Positions 1 through 8,600 of a stretch of DNA of 64,000 nucleotides are shown here, in pieces. Position 1 is the stretch's first letter, and each line of letters begins with the position of its first letter. The position numbers and the translations under genes are program-made. Source of the DNA: Ruminococcaceae bacterium UBA3903 (lineage in GTDB: Bacteria; Bacillota; Clostridia; Oscillospirales; Acutalibacteraceae); assembly GCA_002391625.1 (NCBI GenBank), contig DGFJ01000034.1, forward strand, positions 1 through 64,000, written 5' to 3'. The notes under the pieces were generated by a model. It made no database searches. It was not told the origin of the DNA and saw nothing but the letters and a program-made list of their open reading frames with translations.

Positions 1-98
1 TAGGCAAAATTGATTTCCGTGTTGTATTGCTTTTTTGTATTTATTATTTCAGCTGTTTATGGTATCATAAAAATAATAACGATAAAAGGAGAATCACC

Positions 99-644
99 AT
101 GAAAAAGGTAATTTTATTCATAGCATTAATAGCTGTTGCTGTTTCCGCCTGTGGATGCGGTGCAAAAAATAACAACAATGGTGTGGAACAGTCTATTGAG
201 GTGGCAACAACACAATATACATCTTTAAATGCTGACGACCAATCAAAGATTTCTACAATGTTAACTAACTGGGCGGCCGCCTATATGTCAGGTGATATTA
301 ATCAATATAACAAATACTGTGATGACAGCCAAAAGCTGACAGAGGATAACGATACTGACAAAGCGTTCATAGCCCAGCATTTTAAAAAAATAACAGGCTG
401 TGAAATAAAGGTTATAGACTTTGACAAGGTCACCTCAACAGCTGAAGGTTATTACGAAATACCAATTTCATATTACCTAACATTTTCCGATGATTACCCA
501 GGGTCAGGCATATTACAGGCTGGTAAAAACTCTATAAACGAAAGTATAACTGTTGGTGTAAACAGTAACGGTGATTTTGTAATAATGAACAGAAGCCTAA
601 ACTGGCAGGGTGATATGAAAAGTGCTGCACAGCAAAACCGATAA
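99..644 (+). CDS. predicted lipoprotein of unknown function
   Basis: The product has 181 residues. It starts with MKK and a hydrophobic run ending in the lipobox VSAC, so Cys18 should be lipidated and the mature protein held on the outer face of the membrane. A longer frame opens at 27, but the ATG at 99 follows AAAGGAG at a good distance and begins the signal peptide exactly. After a short Asn-rich linker the mature domain is compact, mixed alpha/beta and soluble (about residues 40-180), in size and character like NTF2-like or DUF-type extracellular domains of clostridial lipoproteins; that likeness is only an impression. It is followed by its own downstream promoter for proB, so it is probably not cotranscribed with it. 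No function is assigned. Confidence 0.8.
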   Translation: MKKVILFIALIAVAVSACGCGAKNNNNGVEQSIEVATTQYTSLNADDQSKISTMLTNWAAAYMSGDINQYNKYCDDSQKLTEDNDTDKAFIAQHFKKITGCEIKVIDFDKVTSTAEGYYEIPISYYLTFSDDYPGSGILQAGKNSINESITVGVNSNGDFVIMNRSLNWQGDMKSAAQQNR

Positions 645-659
645 TGCGTTAGCCGTACG

Positions 660-688
660 TTGAATCACTTACAGATAAATGCTATAAT
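660..688 (+). promoter_or_regulatory. sigma-A-type promoter for proB
   Basis: TTGAAT at 660-665 and TATAAT at 683-688 are separated by exactly 17 bases, and the proB start lies about 25 bases beyond the expected transcription start. Confidence 0.7.
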
Positions 689-717
689 AGTTTCATATGC
701 ATCATAGGAGGATAACA

Positions 718-1503
718 ATGAGCCATAAAAGAATTGTAATAAAGGTAGGTACATCTACCCTAACATATGACAATGGAAAGCTAAACCTACGCAGAGTAGA
801 ACAGCTATGTAAGGCAATCAGCGACCTTACCAACTCTGGTAAAGAAATTGTGCTGGTAAGCTCTGGTGCAATCGGAGTCGGCGTTGGAAAGCTGGGTTTA
901 CCAGAACGTCCTACTGAAACCAGAAAAAAGCAAGCGTTAGCAGCCGTAGGTCAATGTGAATTAATGTTTATGTATGACAAGCTTTTCGGAGAATACAACA
1001 GCACAGTAGCACAAATATTGCTTACCAGACGAGTAATAGAGGACGACCATCTGCGTGTGAATGCCTGCAACACCTTTCAAACCCTGTTGGAAATGGGGAT
1101 TATCCCAATTGTTAATGAAAACGACACTGTAGCAGTAGATGAGGTTGAGGGTACAAATTTTGGGGACAACGATATGTTGTCCGCCATCGTTTCAAGGGTT
1201 ATCGGTGCCGATCTGTTAGTCATACTTACTGATATTGACGGTTTATATGACCGCAACCCACGTACTAACCCTGATGCTAAGCTAATAAGGCGTGTAGAAA
1301 AAATTGACGATAATATTAGGCATATGGCAGGTGGCAGCGGTTCTAACCGTGGTACTGGTGGTATGGCAACAAAAATTGTGGCGGCTGAGATTGCTACAAA
1401 GGCTGGTGTAGAATGCTGTATTATTAATGGCAATACACCTAATAATTTATATGATTTATTAGACGGAAAAGAAATAGGTACAGTTTTCCAAGCTATAAAA
1501 TAG
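718..1503 (+). CDS. proB: glutamate 5-kinase
   Basis: ATP-dependent phosphorylation of L-glutamate, the first step of proline synthesis, in the cytosol. The 261-residue product is the amino-acid-kinase domain alone (VIKVGTSTLT near the N-terminus, VSSGAIGVG about residue 50, NENDTVAVDE, FGDNDMLSA, and the ATP-site segment TDIDGLYDRNPR). It lacks the C-terminal PUA domain of longer enzymes such as the E. coli one; the short form is common. The frame is open from 697, but ATG 718 is placed correctly behind TAGGAGG. The partner proA (gamma-glutamyl phosphate reductase) normally follows proB; here the next gene is on the other strand, so proA must lie elsewhere or be missing. Confidence 0.95.
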   Translation: MSHKRIVIKVGTSTLTYDNGKLNLRRVEQLCKAISDLTNSGKEIVLVSSGAIGVGVGKLGLPERPTETRKKQALAAVGQCELMFMYDKLFGEYNSTVAQILLTRRVIEDDHLRVNACNTFQTLLEMGIIPIVNENDTVAVDEVEGTNFGDNDMLSAIVSRVIGADLLVILTDIDGLYDRNPRTNPDAKLIRRVEKIDDNIRHMAGGSGSNRGTGGMATKIVAAEIATKAGVECCIINGNTPNNLYDLLDGKEIGTVFQAIK

Positions 1504-1696
1504 GTTGATATATTTATTCAAAAAATGGCGATATATAATATGATGCTGATTTTTCTTCTGATACTACATAATATCATTGTAATTTTCTGTGGAATAAAAA
1601 TTAAGGGTAAATTATAGGAAAAATCGCAATTCTTTTAAAGGCTTAACCTTAACGTAACATCTCACCAAGCTTATGAGTATAACAACCAAAAAACGA

Positions 1697-1722
1697 GCTA
1701 TCTCATTTTAATTTGAGATAGC
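1697..1722. terminator. bidirectional terminator between proB and sigF
   Basis: A 9-bp perfect stem (gctatctca / tgagatagc) with T-rich tails on both strands (CCGTTTTTTAT on plus, CTCGTTTTTTGG on minus). It can stop both convergent transcripts. Confidence 0.85.
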
Positions 1723-1729
1723 CCGTTTT

Positions 1730-2386
1730 TTATACCGTTAGCTTTTCTTTCAGCTGTACAAGAATCTTTTTTTCCCTGCGTGACACCTGTACCTGTGACA
1801 TATTAAGTATTTCCCCTGTTTCGCACTGGGTTTTTCGCTTAAAAAAACGTAGATTGATTAGCCTTTTATCATCCTCGGACAATGTGTACATCACTTGACG
1901 CAGAGAAAGCAGCTCCGTTAGCTTTTCTTCATAATCATCAGCTGGTATATCAATCTGTGATGCTTCGCTGTCATCGCTGGCACCTGTTAGTGACATTGGC
2001 CTCATCCCTGCGTTTACCCCCTCTGCTACTTGACCAGGTTCTATATCCAATATTTGTGACAGCTCTGAAATTGTAGGTTCCCTGCCATGCTCTGTTGTAA
2101 ACCTTGCTGTTTCCTTTGATATTTTCATTGACAGCTCTTTTAAGCTGCGGCTTACCTTTACTGTACCGCCATCACGAAAAAGTCTTTTTATCTCTCCTAA
2201 TATTACAGGAACAGCATATGTAGAAAACTGTACACCATATTCAGTGTCAAATCTGTCCACAGCCTTTATTAAGCCCTCACAACCAGCACCATACAGGTCA
2301 TCATATTCTATGCCCTTGTTTTTAAAACGTTTAGCGCAGGCATGAACCAAGCCCAGATTATTTTGTATCATCTCATCTCTTGTCAT
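1730..2386 (-). CDS. sigF: RNA polymerase sporulation sigma factor sigma-F
   Basis: Forespore-specific sigma factor of 218 residues. The order of sigma-70 regions is visible: region 2 with the core-binding/-10 segment (DLYGAGCEGLIKAVDRFD, about 31-48, and FSTYAVPVILGEIKR), region 3 (about 80-130) and region 4 helix-turn-helix (TQCETGEILNMSQVQVSRREKKIL, about 185-208). Identity as sigma-F rather than the similar sigma-G rests on its being the third gene after spoIIAA and spoIIAB. It overlaps the end of spoIIAB by 14 bases, implying translational coupling, and the operon ends at the terminator just after it. SpoIIAB holds the protein inactive until the forespore forms. Confidence 0.95.
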   Translation of the reverse strand: MTRDEMIQNNLGLVHACAKRFKNKGIEYDDLYGAGCEGLIKAVDRFDTEYGVQFSTYAVPVILGEIKRLFRDGGTVKVSRSLKELSMKISKETARFTTEHGREPTISELSQILDIEPGQVAEGVNAGMRPMSLTGASDDSEASQIDIPADDYEEKLTELLSLRQVMYTLSEDDKRLINLRFFKRKTQCETGEILNMSQVQVSRREKKILVQLKEKLTV

Positions 2387-2822
2387 AAGATAATACCCGT
2401 GGTATCAGATATTTTGTCAATGTAACAGTAGTGCCTTTATCCTGTTTTGATACCACTCTTATGTTATCCATAAAGCTTTGCATAACGGCAAAACCAAGCC
2501 CTGCACGCTCGCCGCCAGCTGTCGTAAACATAGGCTCCATAGCCTTTGGCACATCCTCTATGCCTACACCCTTGTCTTTTATTTGAATTGTAATTTTTCC
2601 GTTTTCAAAGATTTGGGACTTTATGTATATTGTACCTATGGTATCACGATAGCCATGTACAATGGCATTAGTCACCGCCTCTGATACAGCGGTTTTTATA
2701 TCGGCCATCTCTCCTATTGTAGGGTCCAGCTGTAGTATAAACGATGCTACAGCTGACCTTGCAAAGCTTTCATTGTTACTTTTACTGTCAAAGGACAATT
2801 GCATTTCATTAACAGGTTTCAT
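2373..2822 (-). CDS. spoIIAB: anti-sigma-F factor / serine kinase SpoIIAB
   Basis: GHKL-fold protein of 149 residues that binds sigma-F and phosphorylates SpoIIAA. ATP-site motifs are visible: SEAVTNAIVHGY (N box), IKDKGVGIED (G1 box), MFTT plus ERAGLGFAVMQSFMD (G2 region with the ATP lid). The frame could open at 2831, where it overlaps the spoIIAA stop, but GGAAGGA sits directly against that ATG and nine bases before the ATG at 2822; the latter gives MKPVNEMQL, matching the N-terminus of characterised SpoIIAB proteins. Middle gene of the sigma-F operon. Confidence 0.93.
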   Translation of the reverse strand: MKPVNEMQLSFDSKSNNESFARSAVASFILQLDPTIGEMADIKTAVSEAVTNAIVHGYRDTIGTIYIKSQIFENGKITIQIKDKGVGIEDVPKAMEPMFTTAGGERAGLGFAVMQSFMDNIRVVSKQDKGTTVTLTKYLIPRVLSYDKR

Positions 2823-2827
2823 TTTTA

Positions 2828-3148
2828 TCATTCCTTCCCTTTATACTGTAAAACGCCTAATGCACCCACACCAGACAAGCTTATAATTCTTTCCAGATGA
2901 GGTGGCACATTAATAACTAACAGCATTCCACCCAACAGCTGCATCAGCCTAAAACGTCCCATTATTAACCCTATGCCAGAGCTATCCATAAATTGCACCT
3001 GTGAAAAATCCAGCTTTAGCACAGGTGGGTGTAATTTTTCCGCCTGACTATCTATTTCCTTTCTTATTTCTCTGGCTGTATGGTGGTCTATCTCACCACT
3101 CAACAAAGCTATCAACGCTCCGTCAGCCGAAGTAATTTGTACATTCAT
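2828..3148 (-). CDS. spoIIAA: anti-anti-sigma-F factor SpoIIAA
   Basis: STAS-domain protein of 106 residues. When dephosphorylated it captures SpoIIAB and frees sigma-F. The motif FMDSSGIGLIMGR contains the serine expected to be phosphorylated by SpoIIAB (Ser56, first serine of DSSG). The frame reaches 3157, but the Shine-Dalgarno AGAGGA is correctly spaced only for ATG 3148, the same arrangement as in spoIIAB. First gene of the operon. The phosphatase SpoIIE is not in the window. Confidence 0.93.
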   Translation of the reverse strand: MNVQITSADGALIALLSGEIDHHTAREIRKEIDSQAEKLHPPVLKLDFSQVQFMDSSGIGLIMGRFRLMQLLGGMLLVINVPPHLERIISLSGVGALGVLQYKGKE

Positions 3149-3157
3149 ATTTATCAT

Positions 3158-3425
3158 TCCTCTTTTACCGCAAGCTCAGCCTGCTTATATTATTCCCATA
3201 ATTTTACAAAATATGCCTTTTTAATTTTTTATTTTGTCCGTTAAAAAGCTTTAAGTATCAATATTTTTTGCCGCAGCTTAGGATTAATAGTGTTTTATTG
3301 CAAGGCTATCCTTTTAAAGCCTAGACTATAATATAACAGCAGACAAGCTATGATAGAATTTTTTCTGCCTTCCTATTGGCAATTAATATTGTTAAACAAG
3401 CATTTTTTAACCGAAAAATAAAAAA
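3158..3425. promoter_or_regulatory. spoIIA upstream region with a possible sigma-H promoter
   Basis: No gene is present. On the minus strand AAAGGCATA (3220-3212) and GGGAATAAT (3197-3189), 14 bases apart, resemble the sigma-H elements (AGGAWWT and GAAT) that control spoIIA in Bacillus, with one clear mismatch in the -35 element. This is suggestive only. The rest is AT-rich and shows nothing else. Confidence 0.3.
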
Positions 3426-3449
3426 CCCTCTACTAAATATAGTAAAGGA
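3426..3449 (-). terminator. intrinsic terminator after folC
   Basis: On the minus strand a 10-bp stem (arms 3440-3449 and 3426-3435, two G-U pairs, loop of four) is followed by a long T-rich tract (TTTTTTATTTTT). Confidence 0.75.
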
Positions 3450-3487
3450 TTTTGTATAAATATTTTATCACATTTTATTGTCGAAGA

Positions 3488-4786
3488 TTAAATTTCCTTG
3501 CGTTGCTTAAGCTTTCTGATAAGTATTGGTCGCAGCTGTGACGCTAGGTACAATGAACCACACACAACTACAGCCCCATCGTCGCCTGCCATTTCCAACG
3601 CCTTATCCACAGCACCGCTAAAGCTTTCCATCGGGTACACCTTGTCAAAGAATTTTACGGCTTTTTCCGCTAATTCCTCTGATGTTTGTTTTCGTGGATT
3701 GTCAGGCTCAAGGGTAATAACCGCATCAAAAAGTCCATCTAAATATTCTAAAGATGAGTTGCTGTCTTTATCCCGCAGCATTCCCATTATACACACAATA
3801 TTTTTGTTGGGTAAATAGTCGGTTATAGCCTGTGACAACGCCTCCATACCGTTTGGGTTGTGAGCCCCATCTACCAATACAACAGGCTCTGTTGACAACA
3901 GCTCCAGCCTTGCTGGCATTGTAGCTTTTGCTAAGCCGTCAGCTATGTTTTCGTCAGTTATATAAAAACGTCTATGGTTTTGCAGCACCTCAATAACTGC
4001 CAAAACGGTCTTTAAATTTTTGATTTGATGTTTTCCAATTAAGTTCAGCTTCATTGGAAAACCACGGTACTCTACGTCAGTATGTGTTATATTTCCACCT
4101 AACGCTGTAAGCTGTACCTCATTAGCGTTAACAAAGGTGTTACAGCGCAGATTTGAAAAATTGAGTATTACGTTATTAACGTTGGACTCCTGTGGATAAA
4201 ACACGGTATATCCATAATCCTTAATAATACCGCATTTCTCCATCGCTATTTCCTCCACTGTATCCCCTAAAATAGCGGTATGATCCAAGCTGATAGATGT
4301 TATAACAGATACCAGCGGTGTTCTGATAACATTAGTAGAGTCAAACCGTCCACCTAGTCCCGTTTCCAGAACTACTATATCGCACCCTTGCTGTGCAAAC
4401 CAGTAAAAGGCAATGGCTGTTACCAATTCAAATTCTGTTATTATTTCGCCATTATCTCTCATTCGCTCCACAACCGGAAAAATCTCCGATACACAGTCGG
4501 CTAAATCCTGTTCAGGTATCATTTCGCCATTCATCTGCATACGTTCCCTAAAATCTATAACAAACGGTGATATAAACAAACCAGTTTTGTACCCTGCGTT
4601 AGTGAGTATAGATGATAGCATAGTACAGGTTGAACCTTTGCCGTTTGTTCCTGCTATATGGATATATTTTAATTTATCCTGTGGATTTCCCAGTAGCTTT
4701 AACAGCTTTTTTATTCTGTCTAAGCCTGGTCTAGAGCCAAACAATAGAAGTGAATTTATTTTTTTTAACGCCTGTTTATAGGTCAT
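3488..4786 (-). CDS. folC: folylpolyglutamate synthase / dihydrofolate synthase
   Basis: Mur-ligase-family enzyme (about 432 residues) that adds glutamate to folates, and in many bacteria to dihydropteroate. The ATP loop AGTNGKGST lies at about residue 45, followed by FISPFVIDFRERMQ, VLETGLGGRFDSTN and the C-terminal VDGAHNPNG. GTG 4795, ATG 4792 and ATG 4786 are all in frame; AAAAGAG is well spaced only for ATG 4786, which I choose. The start lies inside the 3' end of rsmI (11-base overlap), so the two are coupled. Length is normal. Confidence 0.93.
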   Translation of the reverse strand: MTYKQALKKINSLLLFGSRPGLDRIKKLLKLLGNPQDKLKYIHIAGTNGKGSTCTMLSSILTNAGYKTGLFISPFVIDFRERMQMNGEMIPEQDLADCVSEIFPVVERMRDNGEIITEFELVTAIAFYWFAQQGCDIVVLETGLGGRFDSTNVIRTPLVSVITSISLDHTAILGDTVEEIAMEKCGIIKDYGYTVFYPQESNVNNVILNFSNLRCNTFVNANEVQLTALGGNITHTDVEYRGFPMKLNLIGKHQIKNLKTVLAVIEVLQNHRRFYITDENIADGLAKATMPARLELLSTEPVVLVDGAHNPNGMEALSQAITDYLPNKNIVCIMGMLRDKDSNSSLEYLDGLFDAVITLEPDNPRKQTSEELAEKAVKFFDKVYPMESFSGAVDKALEMAGDDGAVVVCGSLYLASQLRPILIRKLKQRKEI

Positions 4787-5621
4787 TGTCATCACTCTTT
4801 TCAGATAGTATTTTGTATATAATACCCTTTTTTATCCCTGTTTCTTTGGCAGCCGTTTTACAAGCCTCAGAGGTTGACATACCGCCATTTATATAAGCCT
4901 GTGCTATTTCAATTGCCTGCTCCTGTGTAAATTCCACTGGCTGTGGTTTTTCTGCACCATGAATAACCAGCACGATTTCACCCTTTAATGGAGTTTGTGC
5001 AAACTGAACAACCGCCCTACCTAACGTGGTAGAAATAACCTCCTCGTGTATTTTAGTTAGTTCACGAATTATGGCTATTTGTCTGTCACCTAAAGCACTG
5101 TACATATCCTCCAAGGTAGCCTGTAGCTTATGTGGTGCTTCGTAAAAAATCATGGTACGCTGTTCGTCATGTATCTCCTGTAAATGGTCACGACGGCTTT
5201 TTTTATTCATACTCAAAAAGCCTTCAAATGTAAAACGACCAGTTGGCAAGCCTGACAATGCCAGCGCCGATACCACAGCACTAGGTCCTGGCACTACCGC
5301 TGTTTCTATTGACTTTTCTCTGCATTGACGAACAAGCTCCTCCCCTGGGTCTGATATGCATGGCATACCAGCATCTGTCACTATAGCACAGCTTTCGCCC
5401 TGTTGTATCCTGTCACATATTATTTCACCACGTTCACGCTTGTTATGCTCGAAATAACTTATCATTGGCTTTTTAATACCAAAATGATTTAACAGCTTCA
5501 CTGTAACACGAGTATCCTCAGCAGCAATAAAGTCAACATCCTCCAACACCTGTACAGCACGCTGTGACATATCACCCAAATTACCAATAGGCGTACCAAC
5601 GACATATAAAATTCCTGCCAT
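4776..5621 (-). CDS. rsmI: 16S rRNA (cytidine-1402-2'-O)-methyltransferase RsmI
   Basis: SAM-dependent tetrapyrrole-methylase-fold enzyme of 281 residues that methylates C1402 in the ribosomal decoding centre. Family signatures: VVGTPIGNLGDMSQRA at the N-terminus, AAEDTRVT about residue 35, VTDAGMPCISDPG about 85, and VPGPSAVVSALALSGLP about 110. Complete, with a C-terminal helical extension. It starts directly after the methyltransferase gene upstream and overlaps folC, forming a three-gene operon. Confidence 0.95.
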   Translation of the reverse strand: MAGILYVVGTPIGNLGDMSQRAVQVLEDVDFIAAEDTRVTVKLLNHFGIKKPMISYFEHNKRERGEIICDRIQQGESCAIVTDAGMPCISDPGEELVRQCREKSIETAVVPGPSAVVSALALSGLPTGRFTFEGFLSMNKKSRRDHLQEIHDEQRTMIFYEAPHKLQATLEDMYSALGDRQIAIIRELTKIHEEVISTTLGRAVVQFAQTPLKGEIVLVIHGAEKPQPVEFTQEQAIEIAQAYINGGMSTSEACKTAAKETGIKKGIIYKILSEKSDDNDL

Positions 5622-5622
5622 A

Positions 5623-6369
5623 TTATTCCCCCGTCTTTTCCTTGTATATTCCGTAAATTTCCATCATTTCCTGTGAATAACCACCCTTATCGTCCTCTAT
5701 CATAAGCGTTGGCAACGTAACCAAGCCGCCATTTTTACCACCTGCTCGTCCCTCTATCAGAAACAGCTTTGGCTCCTTACCCTGCCGTTGTTGAACAAAA
5801 CGCAGCCGCTTAGGTTCAATTTTATACTGACGAAAGGCACACATAACATCAGCTAACCTTTCCGGTCGCAGACACATACAAAATCTGCCGGAAAAACGCA
5901 GCAGTGATGCTGCTGTCTTAACAACATCGTCCACTGTACAGCTACATTCGTGACGAATTACAGCGTGTGCTGACAGATTGCTGACTATCCCCGTACCCAG
6001 TGGCTTATACGGTGGATTACACACAACCAAATCATATATACCAAAAGGTATTTTCCCCTTTAGATGATTTAAATCCTCGTTTAAAACAGTTACGTTTTCC
6101 TGTAGGCTATTCAGCTCAATGCTACGGTTTATCATATCAGCACCCTTTGATTGTATCTCCACCGCTACTATATGCTTTGGTTTATGCTGTCTGCACCATA
6201 GCAAAGGTATCGTACCACAGCCACTGCCCAAATCTACCGCTTGTTCGTTAGCCTTAGGCGAAGAAAAATGTGCCAACAATATAGTGTCTGTAAAAAAATG
6301 GTGTTCCTTTGACACAATAACCTGTACACCATTACCAAGAGGCTCTAACCGCTCACCTGCCTTTAGCAT
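5623..6369 (-). CDS. tRNA1(Val) (adenine-37-N6)-methyltransferase-like protein
   Basis: Class I SAM methyltransferase of 248 residues of the TrmN6/YfiC (YabB in Bacillus) type. The SAM loop DLGSGCGTIPLL is at about residue 46, and the catalytic NPPY motif for an exocyclic amino group (VVCNPPYKPLGTG) at about 118. The modified base is inferred from the family. It ends one base before rsmI begins, so they are cotranscribed; the same neighbours occur in Bacillus, which supports the call. Confidence 0.85.
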   Translation of the reverse strand: MLKAGERLEPLGNGVQVIVSKEHHFFTDTILLAHFSSPKANEQAVDLGSGCGTIPLLWCRQHKPKHIVAVEIQSKGADMINRSIELNSLQENVTVLNEDLNHLKGKIPFGIYDLVVCNPPYKPLGTGIVSNLSAHAVIRHECSCTVDDVVKTAASLLRFSGRFCMCLRPERLADVMCAFRQYKIEPKRLRFVQQRQGKEPKLFLIEGRAGGKNGGLVTLPTLMIEDDKGGYSQEMMEIYGIYKEKTGE

Positions 6370-6411
6370 TCTATCACCTTACCTGTAAAATCTTTTCATC
6401 CACTGCTTTTT

Positions 6412-6888
6412 TTAGCCGTGAATAGATGCTTGATTAGCACCACTTATTAAATCCCCTTGAACGCTGATAACGTGTCCAAAAAACAGGTCACCATCATTAA
6501 ACCAAAAATCAAAGCTTCCGTCATCATATAAATCAATGGCTTCTAACGTCATTCTGCCAATAAACTCTGACATTGTCACTGGTTGTTCAGTGTCCTCTTC
6601 CTCATCATCGTCCAGCCATGATTCGTTTTTTAGTGGCAGTAATATTTTGGCCGCATAAGCTGTAAGCGCATTTTCCCAATGCCTTTGATTGTTTATAAGC
6701 TGACCTAACGTCGCCATAGCTTTTTCCAAATGCTTAGCATCACCGTTATTAAAGGACACCTTAACCTGCTGTCTACGCCATCTGATATAACCCTCGTACC
6801 AGTTTGTCATATCATCTAATACAAAGCTATACAGCTTACGCTTGAGAAATTTGCTTTTAAAATACACAATCTGTTCTATCTGTTCCAA
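6412..6888 (-). CDS. DUF2262-like protein of unknown function
   Basis: Soluble protein of 158 residues, possibly a DUF2262-type domain: the C-terminal half (about 105-158) has the pattern LEAIDLYDDGSFDFWFNDGDLFFGH typical of short acidic proteins of that sort. No signal peptide or membrane segment. The best start is a TTG at 6888 preceded by GGATGG. It may be the first gene of the operon with the methyltransferase and rsmI. No function is assigned. Confidence 0.7.
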   Translation of the reverse strand: MEQIEQIVYFKSKFLKRKLYSFVLDDMTNWYEGYIRWRRQQVKVSFNNGDAKHLEKAMATLGQLINNQRHWENALTAYAAKILLPLKNESWLDDDEEEDTEQPVTMSEFIGRMTLEAIDLYDDGSFDFWFNDGDLFFGHVISVQGDLISGANQASIHG

Positions 6889-6974
6889 AACACACCATCC
6901 GAATACAAGTTATTATTTTCATTGTAACAACCCCTTAAGGAGTACTACATTTACTAATATACATAACAAAATTA

Positions 6975-7014
6975 TAGCATTTATATGTGCTTAATTCAAC
7001 ACATATAAATGCTA
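6975..7014 (-). terminator. terminator after exoA
   Basis: A perfect 15-bp AT-rich inverted repeat (tagcatttatatgtg and its complement) with a 10-base loop, followed on the minus strand by TAATTTTGTT. The tail is weak but the stem is long. Confidence 0.65.
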
Positions 7015-7082
7015 ATATCAAATTACATATAAATTTAAGCTCCAGTGTCTAAGCTTACTAAACATTCACAAGAAAATTATAG

Positions 7083-7835
7083 CTATATATTAATTTCTAG
7101 TCCTATAGGACAATGGTCACTGCCAAGCACTTTGGAATATATACTGGCATTTTGTATGCTGTTTTTAACGTCATCCGATACAATAAAGTAATCTATACGC
7201 CATCCTGCATTATTTTTCCGTGCATTAAATCTGTACGACCACCATGTGTATGCACCTATAACATCTGGAAATAGGTATCGGTAGCTGTCCACGAAGCCAG
7301 CGTCCAGCAATTCTGTAATTTTCCCACGCTCTTCATCTGAAAAGCCAGCATTACCCTTGTTGGGTTTAGGGTTTTTCAGGTCTATCTCTTCATGTGCCAC
7401 ATTTAAATCTCCACAGTATATTACAGGCTTTTTCTTCTTTAATCTAGACAAATAGCTGCGCATGGCGTCCTCAAACTCCATACGATAATCTATCCGCAGC
7501 AGCTCCATTTTAGAATTAGGCGTATAGCAATTAACAAGAAAAAAATTGTCGAATTCCAAAGTAATAGCTCTGCCCTCATCATTGTGGTTATCATCTATAC
7601 CATATGAAACACTTTTAGGCTTCACCTTTGTAAAAACCGCTGTGCCAGAATAGCCCTTACGCACAGCACTGTGATAATAGCAATAATACCCCTGTGGGCT
7701 AAAGTCCGCTTGCCCTTCCTGCATTTTTGTTTCCTGTATGCAAAATATGTCGGCATTTTCATCTGTAAAAAAATCGTTAAAGCCCTTTTGCAGAACAGCT
7801 CTAAAGCCGTTAACATTCCATGATATTAATTTCAT
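7083..7835 (-). CDS. exoA: exodeoxyribonuclease III / AP endonuclease
   Basis: DNA-repair nuclease of 250 residues that cuts beside abasic sites and removes 3'-blocking groups. Endonuclease/exonuclease/phosphatase motifs are in order: ISWNVNGFR (1-11), IQETK with the metal-binding Glu about residue 35, YCGDLNVAH (about 141), and the catalytic C-terminal GSDHCPI. Length matches Bacillus ExoA. Start ATG 7835 has GGGGGAC upstream. Monocistronic, with its own terminator. Confidence 0.95.
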   Translation of the reverse strand: MKLISWNVNGFRAVLQKGFNDFFTDENADIFCIQETKMQEGQADFSPQGYYCYYHSAVRKGYSGTAVFTKVKPKSVSYGIDDNHNDEGRAITLEFDNFFLVNCYTPNSKMELLRIDYRMEFEDAMRSYLSRLKKKKPVIYCGDLNVAHEEIDLKNPKPNKGNAGFSDEERGKITELLDAGFVDSYRYLFPDVIGAYTWWSYRFNARKNNAGWRIDYFIVSDDVKNSIQNASIYSKVLGSDHCPIGLEINI

Positions 7836-7901
7836 TTTTACGTCCCCCTTCTATTGTGATACTATTCCCAATTTTTATCTATACATAACATTACATCCTG
7901 C

Positions 7902-8600
7902 TTATATCTTTAGCATTCTGTATCCAACACCAATATGTGTCTGTATATATTGTGGAGAGGATGTATTTTTTTCGATTTTTTTACGCAGGGTTGCCATAAA
8001 AACTCTTAGTGATGCCACATCACTGTCCCATGCACTGCCCCAAATTTCACGAGTTATAAAGGTGTGGGTCAACACCTTACCTACATTTTTAGAAAGCAAA
8101 CAGATAAGCTTATATTCAATAGGAGTCAAGTGAAGCTCATCATCACCTAAATACGCACAACCCGCAACGTAATCAATTTTCAGCTCCCCGTTGGTAAAGA
8201 TATTATTTTCTGTTTTTTCTGAGCTTTGAACATAGTTTAATCTTCTAAGCGTCACACGCAGTCTGGCTAGAAGCTCCTCAATGGAAAACGGCTTTGTCAA
8301 ATAATCATCAGCACCAGCATCCAGTGCTTCTATTTTGTCCTCATCCTCACTTCTAGCACTGATAACGATAATAGGCGTTATTGACCATGTGCGTATTTTG
8401 CGAATAATATCTACGCCGTCTATATCCGGCAGTCCTAAATCCATTAAAATAATGTCAGGATTATGTGATACTGCTTCTAAAATAGCAGCCTCACCATTAG
8501 GTGCTGTATGAAATCTATATTCATGTGTTTCTAATGTTGTAGAAATTAAATTTCTAACAGCATAATCATCCTCTACTACTAAAACTAACGGTTTATTCAT
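7902..8600 (-). CDS. kdpE: potassium-responsive response regulator KdpE
   Basis: OmpR/PhoB-family regulator of 232 residues. Receiver domain: acidic pocket E10-D11-D12, phosphoacceptor Asp54 (MDLGLPD) and the lysine in LTKPFS. The C-terminal winged helix (about 135-232) shows TPIEYKLICLL and the recognition segment. It should receive phosphate from KdpD and activate the kdpFABC operon. Its start overlaps the 3' end of kdpD by 8 bases. Confidence 0.95.
   Translation of the reverse strand: MNKPLVLVVEDDYAVRNLISTTLETHEYRFHTAPNGEAAILEAVSHNPDIILMDLGLPDIDGVDIIRKIRTWSITPIIVISARSEDEDKIEALDAGADDYLTKPFSIEELLARLRVTLRRLNYVQSSEKTENNIFTNGELKIDYVAGCAYLGDDELHLTPIEYKLICLLSKNVGKVLTHTFITREIWGSAWDSDVASLRVFMATLRKKIEKNTSSPQYIQTHIGVGYRMLKI

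Noticed and set aside
1077..1433. 118-codon minus-strand open frame across proB
   Set aside because: It is the antisense shadow of proB, with no ribosome binding site and no protein-like conservation.
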